Shown: piece after piece, positions 37,896-49,555 of the stretch
Layout of the letters: each line of letters begins with the position of its first letter
How positions within the stretch are numbered: position 1 is the first letter of the stretch
Position numbers and translations under genes: made by a program
NCBI GenBank assembly: GCA_036345935.2
Contig: JADWOT020001231.1
Coordinates: 186,001-250,000, forward strand
DNA: 64,000 bases
Direction of reading: 5' to 3'
DNA from: Taenia hydatigena
Lineage: Eukaryota > Platyhelminthes > Cestoda > Cyclophyllidea > Taeniidae
Notes under the pieces: generated by a model
What the model was told of the DNA's origin: nothing
The model's input: the letters and a program-made list of their open reading frames with translations, nothing else
The model's database searches: none

Positions 37896-38276
37896 ATGGA
37901 AAGAGCCGTCTATGCTAGTGGCAGCGTTGGCAGACCTCCTTTACTTCAAAGAAGGCATGAACTTTGGAGACTGGGAGGAAGTCGTAAAATTAAACATCCG
38001 CTTATATCCACAGTGGCAGAGAATCCCGTTAATCTCCATGCCCTTTTACAAGCGACTTTATCAGTAGCGACTGATTCAGGGGTCTCTCCTGACTCCGGCC
38101 TTGACCAGTGCTGCAAGAAGTTGGCTCAACTTGTCATTGACCAGCGAGAGCAGTCGCTGGTTAAAGAACTTTTCCATCGCGGTCAAAGGTCAGGTGACGA
38201 TGATGATGCGTATGCTAGGACCCTGCGACACCTAGCAGAACGGGCTTTTAGGGATAGCTTACTAGAGAGTGACTAA
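37896..38276 (+). CDS. 126-codon intact frame, unknown protein
   Basis: Single open frame from ATG to TAA. The C-terminal two thirds looks most protein-like: NPVNLHALLQATLSVATDSG, then CCKKLAQLVIDQREQSLVKE, a DDDD run and a helical acidic end (RTLRHLAERAFRDSLLESD). Alternatively it is a last exon starting at 38,014 after cttatatccacag. The start context is weak (T at -3). It lies 250 bp from the minus-strand chain and points away from it, which would fit a shared promoter region at 37.65-37.90 kb if both are real. Confidence 0.35.
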   Translation: MERAVYASGSVGRPPLLQRRHELWRLGGSRKIKHPLISTVAENPVNLHALLQATLSVATDSGVSPDSGLDQCCKKLAQLVIDQREQSLVKELFHRGQRSGDDDDAYARTLRHLAERAFRDSLLESD

Positions 38277-38684
38277 GTGGGCGGCCGTTCAGTTCAGAGC
38301 GGAAATCCGAATGTGATGTAACATTAGGAAAGCGCTGAATAAAATGAGCTATGCCTGCAGGGACGATCCATGTCTAGATTTGAAGAAGTTATGATATTTG
38401 TGAAGAATGGATAAGAAACGTTGTTGTTACACTCTTTTAAAAAATGGAGTGGGATGCAAATAGGTAAAAAAAACTTATTATATCTGTACGCATGAATATA
38501 ACTAGTGATTTACTTGTATTCTAATTTTTAAAAACACAATCATTTGGCCATACGTCGTAAATGGAATGTGCTGCGTACTGTTTAATATAAAAAGTAGATA
38601 CATATAATGCTTGCAAATTCTAAGACATAGGTCTACTCTAAATCGCATATTCTATTAAGCGAAGCATGTCTTTAAGTTAATCAT
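38277..38684. other. No gene seen
   Basis: AT-rich, with several AAAA and TTTT runs. Confidence 0.4.
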
Positions 38685-39790
38685 TTTGCTTAGCATTTCC
38701 AAGGTCATTAGCGGTAACTGCTTTCCACCCCGTCGGTAAATAGAATCTCTTATGACACCAAAACAACATGATTTTGGCGGAATGGGTCACATATTTTGAG
38801 AAACATATCTTAATTACCATGGAGCGCTTCATGAAAACGGCATTGTTGGTCTTCAAATCCACAAGAATGTGTCACCTCTGGCTGGTGCATAACTTACCAT
38901 GCATGAACTCTTTAGCGATGGATTTGAAATCAGAATCTCGCCCATAGCATTACTTTGCGCATAACTCAGGTAAAAATTGGCTGTATTTCGTGATTTATTA
39001 CCATGCTTCTCATGCGTAAATTAGCAATAGCCAAGCATGAAACATTTCGAATTTGCTCTTTAGACCCGAAAATTTAATTAATAATGCGCGGCAAACTTGT
39101 TAATTGCAAATTTCTGCAACAAAATACCCATAAAACACGTATAAAATGCTGGCCAATCAAAGTTACTTAGCAGCTTTGAGAAAACATTTAATCATCAACG
39201 AGCTACTCACACCATAGAAAAGATCTGAATAAAATTGGATTTTGACTTGTGGTTTATATCATTGCATGCATAGGACACCACACACGTGAAACAATAGCAA
39301 GTCAGCTCAAGCACTATGCGCTTTATGTTTTTTCCGTTTTGATTTAGAACTGACCCCAATAAGATACCGGCTGATGGCTTTTTAGGGTGCCGAGAAGGCG
39401 AGTCTCCTGCTAAACTATAGCATCATGTCTTGTTACTGCGCAGAGAGTGTTATGATGTAAAAGCAGTGAATGCGTGTTAAACAAACTGCGTCATATCTTT
39501 TGCTCTTTTCAGAAATAATTAAGATTATGCGTCAAATGTAAGATTACTTCCGCACCTGTGAAGTGCAGTCCAATCGTAAGAAATTTGATATTTATAAATG
39601 ACCGCAGTGTAGTGTGAATGAATTCGATGGGCGAACCGAGATAACATAAGCGCATAGCTGTGATCCACTTTTCAGCTCTTTGACAGTTTTTCTAATTTCA
39701 TGCTCATCTGTTTTTTGAATTCCTGGTGACTATGAGATTTCCCGTGTTATAAAATAAGACTTAGACATAACTGGTAATTAAGAACCTGTT
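38685..39790 (+). repeat. Dispersed repeat family C, copy 3
   Basis: Aligns with the two copies at 22.8-25.6 kb. Start: ATTTCCAAGGTCATTAGCGG. Middle: AACTCAGGTAAAAATTGGCTG. End: TTCATGCTCATCTGTTTTTTG region, against GTGTACATCTGTTTCTTTCACC at 25.48 kb. Confidence 0.55.
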
Positions 39791-41636
39791 TAGGAAAAGT
39801 AAACTCAAATGGCACAAGTATATAGAGCTGCACCATATTTCGTTCGTCTGGATTACGAATTGATCAAAAATTAGCGTGGCAGTATAATTCATTCAGCAAT
39901 ATCTTGCCCTAGCTCCCGTGGTAAATTTACGAAAATTAAGGTGGTGCCAATGATAAAAGTGCTAAGTTCGGTACGGGAGATTGATGATGCAACTTGATGG
40001 GACTGGTAGAGTAATGAAAGTGATGCCAATGGTGGTGATGATGACAGAGGTGAAAAAAGGCTAATCTATCTATCTGTTCATTTATGTATTTATGCTTTTA
40101 TTTTTTATTCCTCTTTTACCTAATTTAAAGTTAACCTCCAGGATGTAAACTAGTGTTTGAAGACATACTTTTATAAGCACCAGATCGCTGTCAGACACCA
40201 ATCGTTCTTTGTCATAACCAGCTTATACTACTACTGCTTTATACTCGTTTCATTTACTCCCTCGGTTAACGTATACAAGGCCACAGTTTCCGTCCAGCAG
40301 TCCTTACGATTCGATTGACGCACTTTTTTAATGTACCTACCAAATACATGCTAAGGCTTATGGAATTTATGCACTCAAACTTTGGAGCATTGCATAACAT
40401 AGGTAAAAACATCATAATAATAGCGATTCTGTCCCATTTCATCCGCCAATGGGGATCTCTTCCACTTTTTCGAAGAGTCCGCGGAGTAAAATGCAGTGCA
40501 TTTTTTGTAGAGCCTTCGCTATGGTGGGACAATCCCTCTTTGATATGCAATATTTGCTGGTACAAACATTGCAAAAGGCAACAGGCTAGGAAAAGTTGCT
40601 CCTGAACTGGTCGTAGTTGCAATTACATATGAACCTGCCAACCCGTTGGCAGAAAAAGTTGGTCGTTTAAAAAGTAAAGTAGAGGATTCATGAAAGGAGA
40701 AGAGTTTGTGTACCGAATGAAAAGCTTAAGTGTTTTAGGTTTGAGCGGTAAAAGCGGGTACGTAAGGCTGAGGAATATAAGAAAGGAAAGTATATGAGCG
40801 TAAATTGAGTAGTGCATTTTTTAAGAAAAATGGACAAATTTATGGAGCAAAATCTATTCTTTTTCTTCTGACCATTGTGTTTCCTTCTTATCAATGCCAT
40901 TATGCAAATACTTTACCCACTTCACTCTTGCTTTTACTTTCTTTCTCTTCCTAATTATCACCCTTCCGTGTTACCATCTTCACTCTACTTCTCATTTTCT
41001 CTTCACTGATCCTTCGTAGCTAAAAATTTGTCTTTTTGGTAGTAATACAAGGATACTGCGATTATGCGTAAACCTGATGCACCACATGAATTTCTTAGGT
41101 GTTTCCTTTCCCCTCCTTTGCTTACTTGCGCATTCAAATAGCCGTTAATGGTGAAGCAAGCTTATTTCAAAATCTCTAATTAATTCATCCAGTCATGCTA
41201 TAGGATACAGAGCATTAGAGGCAGAACTTGTCACAAAATGAGGCAACAGCCTCGAGATATCCATTCGACGTCACTTTTCGATGCTTGGCAGGAACAATGG
41301 CTGAATATATTGAGGAGCGATGTCTAAGCACACATTACCCATGCAGTCCATAAGGTCTTAATCATTTGTTTGCCATGCTTCAGCAGTTGAACACTCAAAT
41401 GCACGCGAATTTTAGCCTATCTTGAATCCGCCGGTCGATGAGCCGGCTGAACCGCCTTCTTGCCATCTAAATCCGACTAACTCTGCACAAAAAGTTCCAG
41501 CGTTGCGGTCAACCTAGCGAAAAGGTAAGTCTGTTAGGCATTAATTAGAATTCTCACGGCAGCTTTTAATCATAATTGCATTCTGTCGAGTTACCTTTTC
41601 CAACTAGCGTTATTGCGCACTTTAATGCTGCCTTGA
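39791..41636. other. No gene seen; pyrimidine-rich patch
   Basis: Overlapping frames of 118 (-) and 96 (+) codons at 40.27-40.62 kb are mutually exclusive and unsupported. About 40,900-41,030 is C/T-rich. Confidence 0.4.
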
Positions 41637-42155
41637 ATGGTGGTCATACAAAGAATCCCCACTTTGGAACGCTTTGTACACTTAGTGGTAAGTCACGATC
41701 ACAATCACATCCAAGTACAGATTAACGGTTTTGGATGGAGGTTGAGTGTCTCCTCTGGCTTAAATACCGTCTTCGCTAAACTTAGTGGACATGGAATTGC
41801 GTGTTCCACAACTTTCGACCACTCACCTTGCCTCCCGCGACATCGTTTTTACACCATCCAGTTATTCGTCACTACCTCAATTTTGGTTTGTTATCTGGTT
41901 AAATTCGGTCTACTTTTCATCAACCGCCCGTGTCGTCTCCTCTCAGTCTCTCTCTATACCACCATCTTCCAACTCTCCCGTTCAAAATGCCAATGGGCCA
42001 AAAGAGACAGCATAGCTGAGAGTAGAGGGAAGTTACCCCACAATTTTCTCAGACTCTGCTCCCTCTTGTCCTCTTCCTCCTTTCCTCATTCGCATGCGTC
42101 GTCGTATCTGCACCATCATAACTGGTATCCCACTGTGCTTTACTTACAAAGGTAA
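41637..42155 (+). CDS. Longest open frame (172 codons), doubtful
   Basis: Open for 172 codons, but Ser, Leu, His and Cys-rich, in a C/T-rich stretch that lengthens plus-strand frames. There is no domain. A short segment (HSPCLPRHRFYTI) resembles THSSCLTRHGHYV from the frame at 19.96 kb, so part may belong to another diverged repeat. Confidence 0.15.
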   Translation: MVVIQRIPTLERFVHLVVSHDHNHIQVQINGFGWRLSVSSGLNTVFAKLSGHGIACSTTFDHSPCLPRHRFYTIQLFVTTSILVCYLVKFGLLFINRPCRLLSVSLYTTIFQLSRSKCQWAKRDSIAESRGKLPHNFLRLCSLLSSSSFPHSHASSYLHHHNWYPTVLYLQR

Positions 42156-43219
42156 ATTCATGGGTAGCGACTGTAAGTGTGTCGCTTATTGGAACCGCAT
42201 TCCTTCCACAAAGTTGATTCCTACATACGCCATTTAAGCAGATGGTCACAAAAGTAGGTGCATTAAGGAATACGGGAACAAGCAGAAGAATGAGGGGAGA
42301 AAATAAAGAACTTTACTTCCTATTTTATTATTGTAGACGTCTCACCTTCACCCCTCACCCAACTAGTCCTTCGTTCCTTTTGGATAACTAACCATATTAC
42401 TTCCTCTCCACCAGAAGGGAAACCATCAAGCCACTGTTCCTCCCGGTGCAAGGCAACAATTGGCTTCGACCACATCTTTGCTAGCTCCACAACAATCATT
42501 AGGGAGTGGCTCGACAATTTTTAGTTCCAGTCTCGCATCTCCCTAATCGTTCCTAAACGTCCAAAAATCATATGCCCCAAAAAGAAGTTTGAGGAGTGCA
42601 AGGGCGCGGAAGGGCAGTTTCGATATGGCGGTGCATTTAATTCAAGATACATTAGCATTGGTGGTCATTCTTATTCTCTCACCTCCATTACATGCGATAT
42701 AATGCAAGAAATTCAACGAAATTGAAGAGGCACATACCCAAATGAATTCCACTCCTGCGAAACCGCCTACAAGGGATCCTGTCTAAAGCCCACACCAGAC
42801 GGCGCTAAGAGACACCACGCGGCACGTACTGCTAATCGGATTAGAACTGCTCCTATTAGTCATTTCGCTTCGCCACGCTGTGGTCCCTACTATTCCGTTA
42901 TTTGTCAGTGCCCTCCTCCTGATTTATTTATCCTTGCCTTTAATCTGCTTTTCATCTGCCACTTCCGTCACTCCCACAGACGTCAGAGGGCCAAACTAGA
43001 TAGATTTCGTAGAATTTAGAGGTAAGTTGTGCTACCAACCCCTCATCCTTTCCTCTTCAGCTATGCCGTTTAAAAAATTTTCTCCATCGAGTCAAGTTTG
43101 CCATATTTTGCGCAGTCACATGGCTAGGTAAGTGAATATGTGGATCAATTTAGGAAAAAATGAGAAAAAGGGGGAGAAAAAAGATTACTGCACCAGAGCA
43201 CCTTTTCTTTGTCTTTTTT
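42156..43219. other. No gene seen
   Basis: Pyrimidine-biased, with two minus-strand frames of 65-66 codons only. Confidence 0.4.
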
Positions 43220-43990
43220 TAGCGAAACATTCATGTTTCTCTGCTCCCATGGAAGAAAAATAGACTTAAAATCACCAAATAAGCAGCAGCACCATGAGAC
43301 CTTCTTAAACATTACAGCACAGTACGCAAGAATGAGCTTGGCTGGATCTGACTAGACTCGTCTAAACTCAGAACAGACTGGCTTAGTCACCTAGACTAGA
43401 TTATGACAGACTTGGATAAAATAGAAAAAAAAAAGGTGGTTGACAAGGCTATTTGACCTATCTTCCATGCCGCATCCCTAAAGGGGCTTTACACATTACC
43501 AATGAAGTCAACCCTTGCACTCTAATTTGGCCCCCCCAACAGAGTTGACGCAACTCCATTCCATGTGAACTGAGGTCTGATTTTTCTTTCCCGCAGACAT
43601 TAAAGATCAAGGCACACATGTAAGAAGTAGGCCTGATGACATCTTTAAAATGGGTGGAGAATTGTTCTTCCTTCTATTGCCACACATCAGCCCATCTTTG
43701 CTGAGCGTCTCATTCGTTTTCCATTAAGCTCAATAGGTTCCCAATTATTGTCCATCACATTTTCACTTGCGGTATGCTCTCCACGCATTTAACTCAACCA
43801 AAAAAAGGAGTGAGTACACCCTGCATCACATTTCATTGCCTTTATTTTTCAACTTTGTTGGCACGAGAAAATCCCGCTCCTCTCTCTCTCCTGCGCTTCC
43901 CTCACATTCCCCTACTTTGAATTCAGACAATTTTTCCCTACCTGCTACTTCTACTCCATCATCCGCCAACGCCCTCCTTGTGAGCCCCTT
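43220..43990 (+). repeat. Dispersed repeat family B, copy 2
   Basis: Second plus-strand copy, 16 kb from copy 1; landmarks are given under copy 1. It differs from copy 1 by insertions, for example CTTTACACATTACCAATGAA near 43,490. Confidence 0.6.
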
Positions 43991-45772
43991 TTCGCTTCCT
44001 CACTAGCCCCACCCGTGAATATGGCATAATTGAATGATACGATGACTTATAACCCAGGCCACGCTAGTATCAATTTCATCTCCTACTCCTCCTTTTACCT
44101 CTTCGCGAGCGAAGGTGAGCACGTTGTTCCTATTTCTCACTTACTGCTTAATCCTTTTGTTCTTCTTGCATAGAATGCCTTTACCTGACGCCTCACAATA
44201 ACGTGCTAGAATGTGGATCCCGCCCCAAACCGCTTACTTGTTATTATGCAACCGCGCCTGTCTGTTTACCCAAGTTTGTGTGCATGTTTTCGTTCACTTT
44301 TATTTCCATCCTTTTAGAGAGTCGCCTTAATTGGTAGGAACATGCGAGTGTGCTTATCCTCTCCTCCCAACTTATCTTTTCAGCCGACCGAATCAACAGT
44401 TCTGTTCTGAATAAAGTAGTATCCCTTTTGGTTGTTCGTCAGGTGGCTAGTTGGATGCCTATTTGACCTCAGCTCATTGCTCACCTATCAGCTTACTTCA
44501 TTACCTTTTATTACATTTTTCCTTCACACGGTCTCTCAATTGCCTGTGCTATTTTAAACTGAAGTAGACACGTCCAATGGAACTGGCGAAAATCTCATGT
44601 CATGTAAGGATAATTTGTTTTCTGCGGGGCGCAATATGGGTTAGCGTATGGAACGCATTAGGAGACAAAGGAGGCGCTCACTGACGATGCGTTTATATGG
44701 GGCATGAGAAGAGAGGCGTAGACAGGAGGAATGCTCTCCACTCATTTCAAAGATGTCATCAGACCCACATTTTATGTGTCTCCCTTGATCCCTAATATCT
44801 GCGAGAAAGGAAGAGATGATCTCAATTTTACATGGCATGGATTTCTGTAAAGCTGACTAGGCGGAGACTAAGGCTGACTCCGCTGAAAATATATAAGGCA
44901 CCTATGAGAATGGAGCATACATAACAGGTAAAAAATCGGTAACCCACCACTAAAGATTGCTATTGAGGTAACTAAGATGCACTTTTGATGTGGATTCTTA
45001 ATCCTATGCTTGAAATAAATATTGTTTTGCATTGCGAAAGGGAATGATGGTCTATGGGTTTCTTTGGTTGGAGCTAGGCAACATGAACGGTCAGCTGAAT
45101 GAGACAGAGAAAGGGTTAAGATAGAGGCAAAGAGATGAGGAACCGCTGGATTGAAGGGATTTAGGACATAGTTGGACAAAAAGGGATTGCGAATGGGCAC
45201 TGTAGGATGATTCCGCACAGTGATGTGGTCCAGCTTTCTTTATTCCTTCCCTTTTTCCTGCCACAATATCCCAAACTTACTCAGCTGTGCACTCACCTTG
45301 ATATGTGGTTACACTTTAGGGAAATTGCCCTGACGGAAGAAATTTTTAATTTGTTTTAAGTGGCGCACTCGAAGAAGCCAGTCATAGTTCACTTTCCATG
45401 TGTGTACACCGGATCCCAGTTGTGATATTATTAAATTGGTACGCGAAAATGAATTCGGGTAGGAGGGACAAGATAGCACAGGCGGGAAGTGGGTGTTGAC
45501 ATCAATAACATACCCCTAATTTCTATAATACTCATCCACTTTGGCCCTTTCGACGTATCTAAGACAGGGGAGTGAATAATGTAGAATGACGAGGAGATCG
45601 AGAGGGTCGCGACAGAAGTGCTAACGAATAACTGAGTGACAAGAAAAACAGCGCGGTGAGATGAGATTAATAACTGCTGAAGATGCGACACTTAGAACAG
45701 TATGGCTGACGGTTTGTTCTGTGATTAACAAATTCGAATCTGACACGAATAAATCAATTAGTAGCAAGTGTC
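43991..45772. other. No gene seen apart from B copy 3
   Basis: A 116-codon minus-strand frame (44,868-45,218) and an 86-codon one (45,431-45,691) are low-complexity and unsupported. Confidence 0.4.
44636..44815 (-). repeat. Dispersed repeat family B, copy 3 (partial, inverted)
   Basis: Reverse complement of the middle of family B: CTGATGACATCTTTGAAATG, then AGTGGAGAG, then GCCCCATATAAACGCATCG. With copy 2 it makes an inverted pair separated by about 650 bp. Confidence 0.6.
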
Positions 45773-46204
45773 TTGCAGTGGCCCTCAGTGCCATCTGGTG
45801 TGTGCTTTTACAGCATCCCATTTAGGTCATTATGCGAGAGCAGGCATAACTTGTCTTCGAAATTGTCTACCTTGGCCAGGCTTTGTGCATCCTTGTGCAT
45901 TCTACGGAGCCAGAAGAGAATGAGAAGAATCACCAGTGCTAATGTGCTTTTGCTTACATACGCTGCCCTCCTGTTGATAGAGATATTCGTCTTTTGGCCC
46001 TTGATGATTTCCTTTTGCAAGAACGCCTATCAGAGATTTAGGAACAGTAAGGGCAGTATAAGATATGATTCATTAGAGACACTAGCGATCACTCCTTGCA
46101 ATTGCAAAGGTGCCATGACCAATTGTTGCCTTGCACAAGGGAATACAGTGGCAGTGATTGCACCTCGCCGGTGGAGAGGAGGCATCATGAGTGTTCGGCT
46201 ATAA
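45773..46204 (+). CDS. 143-codon frame with one membrane-like segment
   Basis: From the in-frame ATG at 45,920 the protein would begin MRRITSANV and run into a strongly hydrophobic stretch (LLLTYAALLLIEIFVFWPLM), then a basic loop (KNAYQRFRNSK) and a Cys-containing tail (PCNCKGAMTNCC). This would be a small single-pass membrane protein. However, the opposite strand is also open (45,808-46,020) with a purine-first codon pattern and its own hydrophobic run (STLALVILLILFWLRR), so the true strand, if any, is unclear. Confidence 0.25.
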   Translation: MQWPSVPSGVCFYSIPFRSLCESRHNLSSKLSTLARLCASLCILRSQKRMRRITSANVLLLTYAALLLIEIFVFWPLMISFCKNAYQRFRNSKGSIRYDSLETLAITPCNCKGAMTNCCLAQGNTVAVIAPRRWRGGIMSVRL

Positions 46205-48522
46205 CAGGCAAATGAATAGTTGGGTGCGAGGCAAATTCGTGATGTCTATGGAGGGGAAGCAAAGTAAAGAATGAGGAGGGTCCATAGTCGGATGCCTCTG
46301 CACAGTGCTGAGGCACTGCGTTACTTGTACTCACAACCAAGAATTCCAGCTAATCATGCAAGAACCGACTTTTAGAAGGAGCAAGGGTTTTAGAGGGCAA
46401 CAAAATAAAGGGCGCTATCAAAAGTCTTACCTTGTTAAGTGAAATACGCCAGGTTACCAACTGTGACAATGGTGGAGCTGCGCACGCAAATGAAGATGGG
46501 AAGGAGGTGAAGAAGATAAAGCAAGAATTAAGGAGAAGCTGGTGGCTTGACTTGTCGACAATTTTCACGATTCGCACTTCTTTTTGCTCTTTGATCTCCA
46601 TGGGAATTGGTGGAGGCGGTGGGGGTGGTCAGTGAGAAGAATACTTAGGGTCAGTGGATGACGAAGCGGGACTGAGACCCTGATGAAGAATTGGATGGTG
46701 GGAACGCCTATAGTCATGCCAAGGCTTATTAACTGGCAACGGATTTCATGACAGATGTCCTTTGCGATTTGATTCGTTCACTCCATCGTCTTTGGGCTAG
46801 GACATGCACAGAACAGTAGGAATAGCATACAACTCGCTCAAGGTGCACAATAAACAATGCTTAAAATTAAGGACCTCGACTACTTTTGGTCTGGAATTAA
46901 TTTATTATTAATGGCACTTGTAATCTGGTGAGTAAAGCAGTTCTGTCGCATTTCCATTTTAATAAGTTTGCTCAATCTGGAATGGCTAACTTCAAAGCGT
47001 GACATATAAAGTAGTTTCTAAAGAACTTGCTATTGTTTTTTTTATCTGGACTGAGCGATGCGAAGTTATATTGCGTGTAATTATAGCGTTTTTACGTCTA
47101 CGCATAATTTGGAATGTGCTTTTCATAAAAAAATCCATTTTCGGGGTCATCATCTTGCCTCTAAGTATAGGAAGAGGCGAATTTTTTAATGTATCCATTG
47201 TATATCCCTAAATGTTATGTTGAATTTAATATGAGAAACGCACTATTATCTATAACCATCAAGAGCTAATCATCTATCAAAAGCGCCATGCACAAAGATG
47301 CTGCAGTATAATCCTTAGCAGCGGCTCCACGACGTCACACTGATGGTCAAGGAAAATCCAACCTGTGGCAGAAGAAACCAAAGGGAGTCCAAAATGGTTT
47401 TCAAGTCTTACATCCTCCTTCAGTGTGTTAGTTAATAAGCAACCTGCCTGCACTAAGAAAAAACATCTTCTTTCCATTTTTACCTCCGTATTTTAACCTC
47501 CCAGGTAACGAACTAACCGAAAGATAATTTCATTTGTAATTCATTCATAGCAGCGGCTTCATTGAATTTGCCTGATTAGCTATTCCAAAGCCTGTTCTCT
47601 ACCAGAGAGACGTTCTACCTTCTGAATACGAAGTTTTGCATCCGGTTCCCTTGTCATCCTGATCATTAAGTATCTCTTAATAGCATACATTGACGAAACC
47701 CCAAAAAGGCGAATAAGAAGGGCCGGTAGTGGGTTTTGCTGAATTTGCCTATGAGTTGAGACCTTGCTGTTCCATGAGCCATGAGAAGAAATGCGTTCAT
47801 GCAATTTCGCAGAAAATTGAGCGAGTCACAGCCAAGGCAGACTCACTAAGAAGAGTGCACGAGCGCCTGGCTGCTTGAAAAGACGGCACCAACACTTTTG
47901 GCTACGATTTTGACAGTTATTGAACTGACTGCTAAGAGTGTCGGCCTTGAATTTACAGTGGAAATCATGCCAGTGATACCTATCAGGTACAGATGCATCG
48001 CGATTGAATTGTCATCTTCCCTTACTACTTTAGCAATAGAATAATTAAACTGTTTTTGTTGAAAAATAAGCAAGGTGGGTATCTCATTTGCGATGCCTTA
48101 AGCAGAGGATGTTAAGGCTACTCACTTAGAAGCGGGCTACCGTAGTCCCGAGGCTGGAAGCACTTGTAGCCAATTTTAAGGTGAAGCCTTGGTGGAGACG
48201 ACCAACGTCTAGTAGAGGATCCTCTGCATCTTGCAACTTCAGTGCTCATCACCGTCATACATATGTGTATACAAGTATCTTGGCAATTCATCACTGTACA
48301 CCAGTAGACCTGATTTAATTAGGTTAAGGAGATTGTTAACAAAAGCAAATCGCATTGCCACAGATACATGCCATTCACAGACAACTAGGCTCTCCACGGA
48401 CCTAGTCTTCCTTTATCATTTAGACACGTAGGCACACGGACTTTCCAGGGTTCTTATAAAGACTCTTGAATTCCATCACCGATTCTTCTGAAAGCGTCAC
48501 TTATCCTTCGACGGATGCTACT
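46205..48522. other. No gene seen
   Basis: A G-rich patch GGTGGAGGCGGTGGGGGTGG lies at about 46,610-46,629. Frames of 66-83 codons on both strands are unsupported. Confidence 0.4.
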
Positions 48523-48672
48523 TCATCCAGCCGGCGCAAGGTCATCCACTCGTACGTTAGCTTTGTCAGGTTCCTGGGCCAACTCCTCTTCCTCTCGCGC
48601 CTCGGTCACTTCCTCACCCTCCTGGGCGTCAGGTATTTCAAAGAGGTTCTCCTCTAATTCCCATGCAGCCTC
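48523..48672 (-). CDS. Possible acidic 3' terminal exon
   Basis: The minus strand opens after ccaaattag (acceptor) at 48,672 and ends at TGA. It encodes about 49 residues that are very rich in Glu: EAAWELEENLFEIPDAQEGE, then EAREEEELAQEPDK. The composition could reflect a real acidic tail or simply the purine-rich minus strand. Upstream exons would have to overlap the plus-strand candidate at 48.7-49.1 kb. Confidence 0.25.
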   Translation of the reverse strand, partial: EAAWELEENLFEIPDAQEGEEVTEAREEEELAQEPDKANVRVDDLAPAG

Positions 48673-49102
48673 CTAATTTGGCACCACTGCATCAGAGACG
48701 CGATGTGAGACGAATGCAAGGAGGAGAGGAAGGCAGAGCAGACCCGAATGCAATCGCATTTTGCATCTTTGTAGTGCTAACGAAAACTGCGTACGAACGT
48801 GGTCTGTGCCGCCTCTGTCACATATTTAAATTCTTATACGATTGTTTGTTTAACATTCGTATTTCACTGTTTATACGAGTAGGCGAGTCAAAAGCAGGTA
48901 AGCGTTGCCTCGGGTACCGCACATTTCAGAAACCAAATCCGCCCACGACCTATGGCAAGCATGTGTCTTTGTGAATGGGGAAGTAGCACTGCTCTGTGGT
49001 GGGTCCTACAAATATAAGAGTCTGATATTCTTTTATATGCCAATAAAATCAGGGGACAAGACGCTTGATGGCCATGGTAATATGTACAACTGTGCGGAAT
49101 AG
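48663..49102 (+). CDS. Alternative two-exon plus-strand candidate
   Basis: 48,663 to the donor at AAAGCAG/gtaagc (48,898), then a 32-nt intron ending cgcacatttcag, then from 48,931 to the TAG at 49,102. The phase agrees, giving RVGESKAETKSAHDLWQACV, then NGEVALLCGGSYKYKSLIFF. It conflicts with the minus-strand exon call at 48.5-48.7 kb only slightly. The tiny intron would be within the range reported for some flatworms. No family was recognised. Confidence 0.2.
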
Positions 49103-49303
49103 AGCAATCATATAACGATTATCCCTCTGCCTTTTCATCTCTAGTGCCTAAATCCAGAATGAAATCCATGTAGATGGTCAAAATGAGCTTAATTAAAATA
49201 TGTATTGTGCGGCCAAAGCAAACTACGCATGTACCGAAAAATTCCGACAGATAAGGAGTGTCGTCTACAGCTGTTAATGGATTTCGATTGAACTCGTCAT
49301 AGA

Positions 49304-49555
49304 ATGCTGACCGATGTTAGTGCAGGTACCATTCTCGACGAAGTTGACGAGAGGGAAATTGTGATTTCATTTAAACGGACAAGAGGCAAAATGGCGATGA
49401 TATTATGTGTCCAGGATGTCATGGAGAGGATTCGCGCTCTGCTTTCTCAGTTCTCTCCCATTGAGATGGCTGACTTCGAGACTTGCTTTCAGGGCGTATT
49501 CAATATTCAAGAGTTTTTACAATTTCGATTAAGCAATTTAATTCCCGTGGTATAG
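49304..49555 (+). CDS. 83-codon frame, unknown protein
   Basis: ATG with A at -3. Strong purine-first codon pattern and an ordinary composition: TILDEVDEREIVISFKRTR, then ILCVQDVMERIRALLSQFSP, then FQGVFNIQEFLQFRLSNLIP, ending in TAG. The predicted structure is largely helical. It may be a short protein or a terminal exon beginning at 49,326 after gttagtgcag. The reverse strand is not comparably open, which makes this one of the better single-frame candidates. No family was recognised. Confidence 0.35.
   Translation: MLTDVSAGTILDEVDEREIVISFKRTRGKMAMILCVQDVMERIRALLSQFSPIEMADFETCFQGVFNIQEFLQFRLSNLIPVV

Noticed and set aside
40060..40100. ATCT-type microsatellite
   Set aside because: Only three imperfect units; not a real array.
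41637..42155. Longest frame treated as a confident gene
   Set aside because: Kept only as a low-confidence entry: biased composition, no domain, C/T-rich strand.
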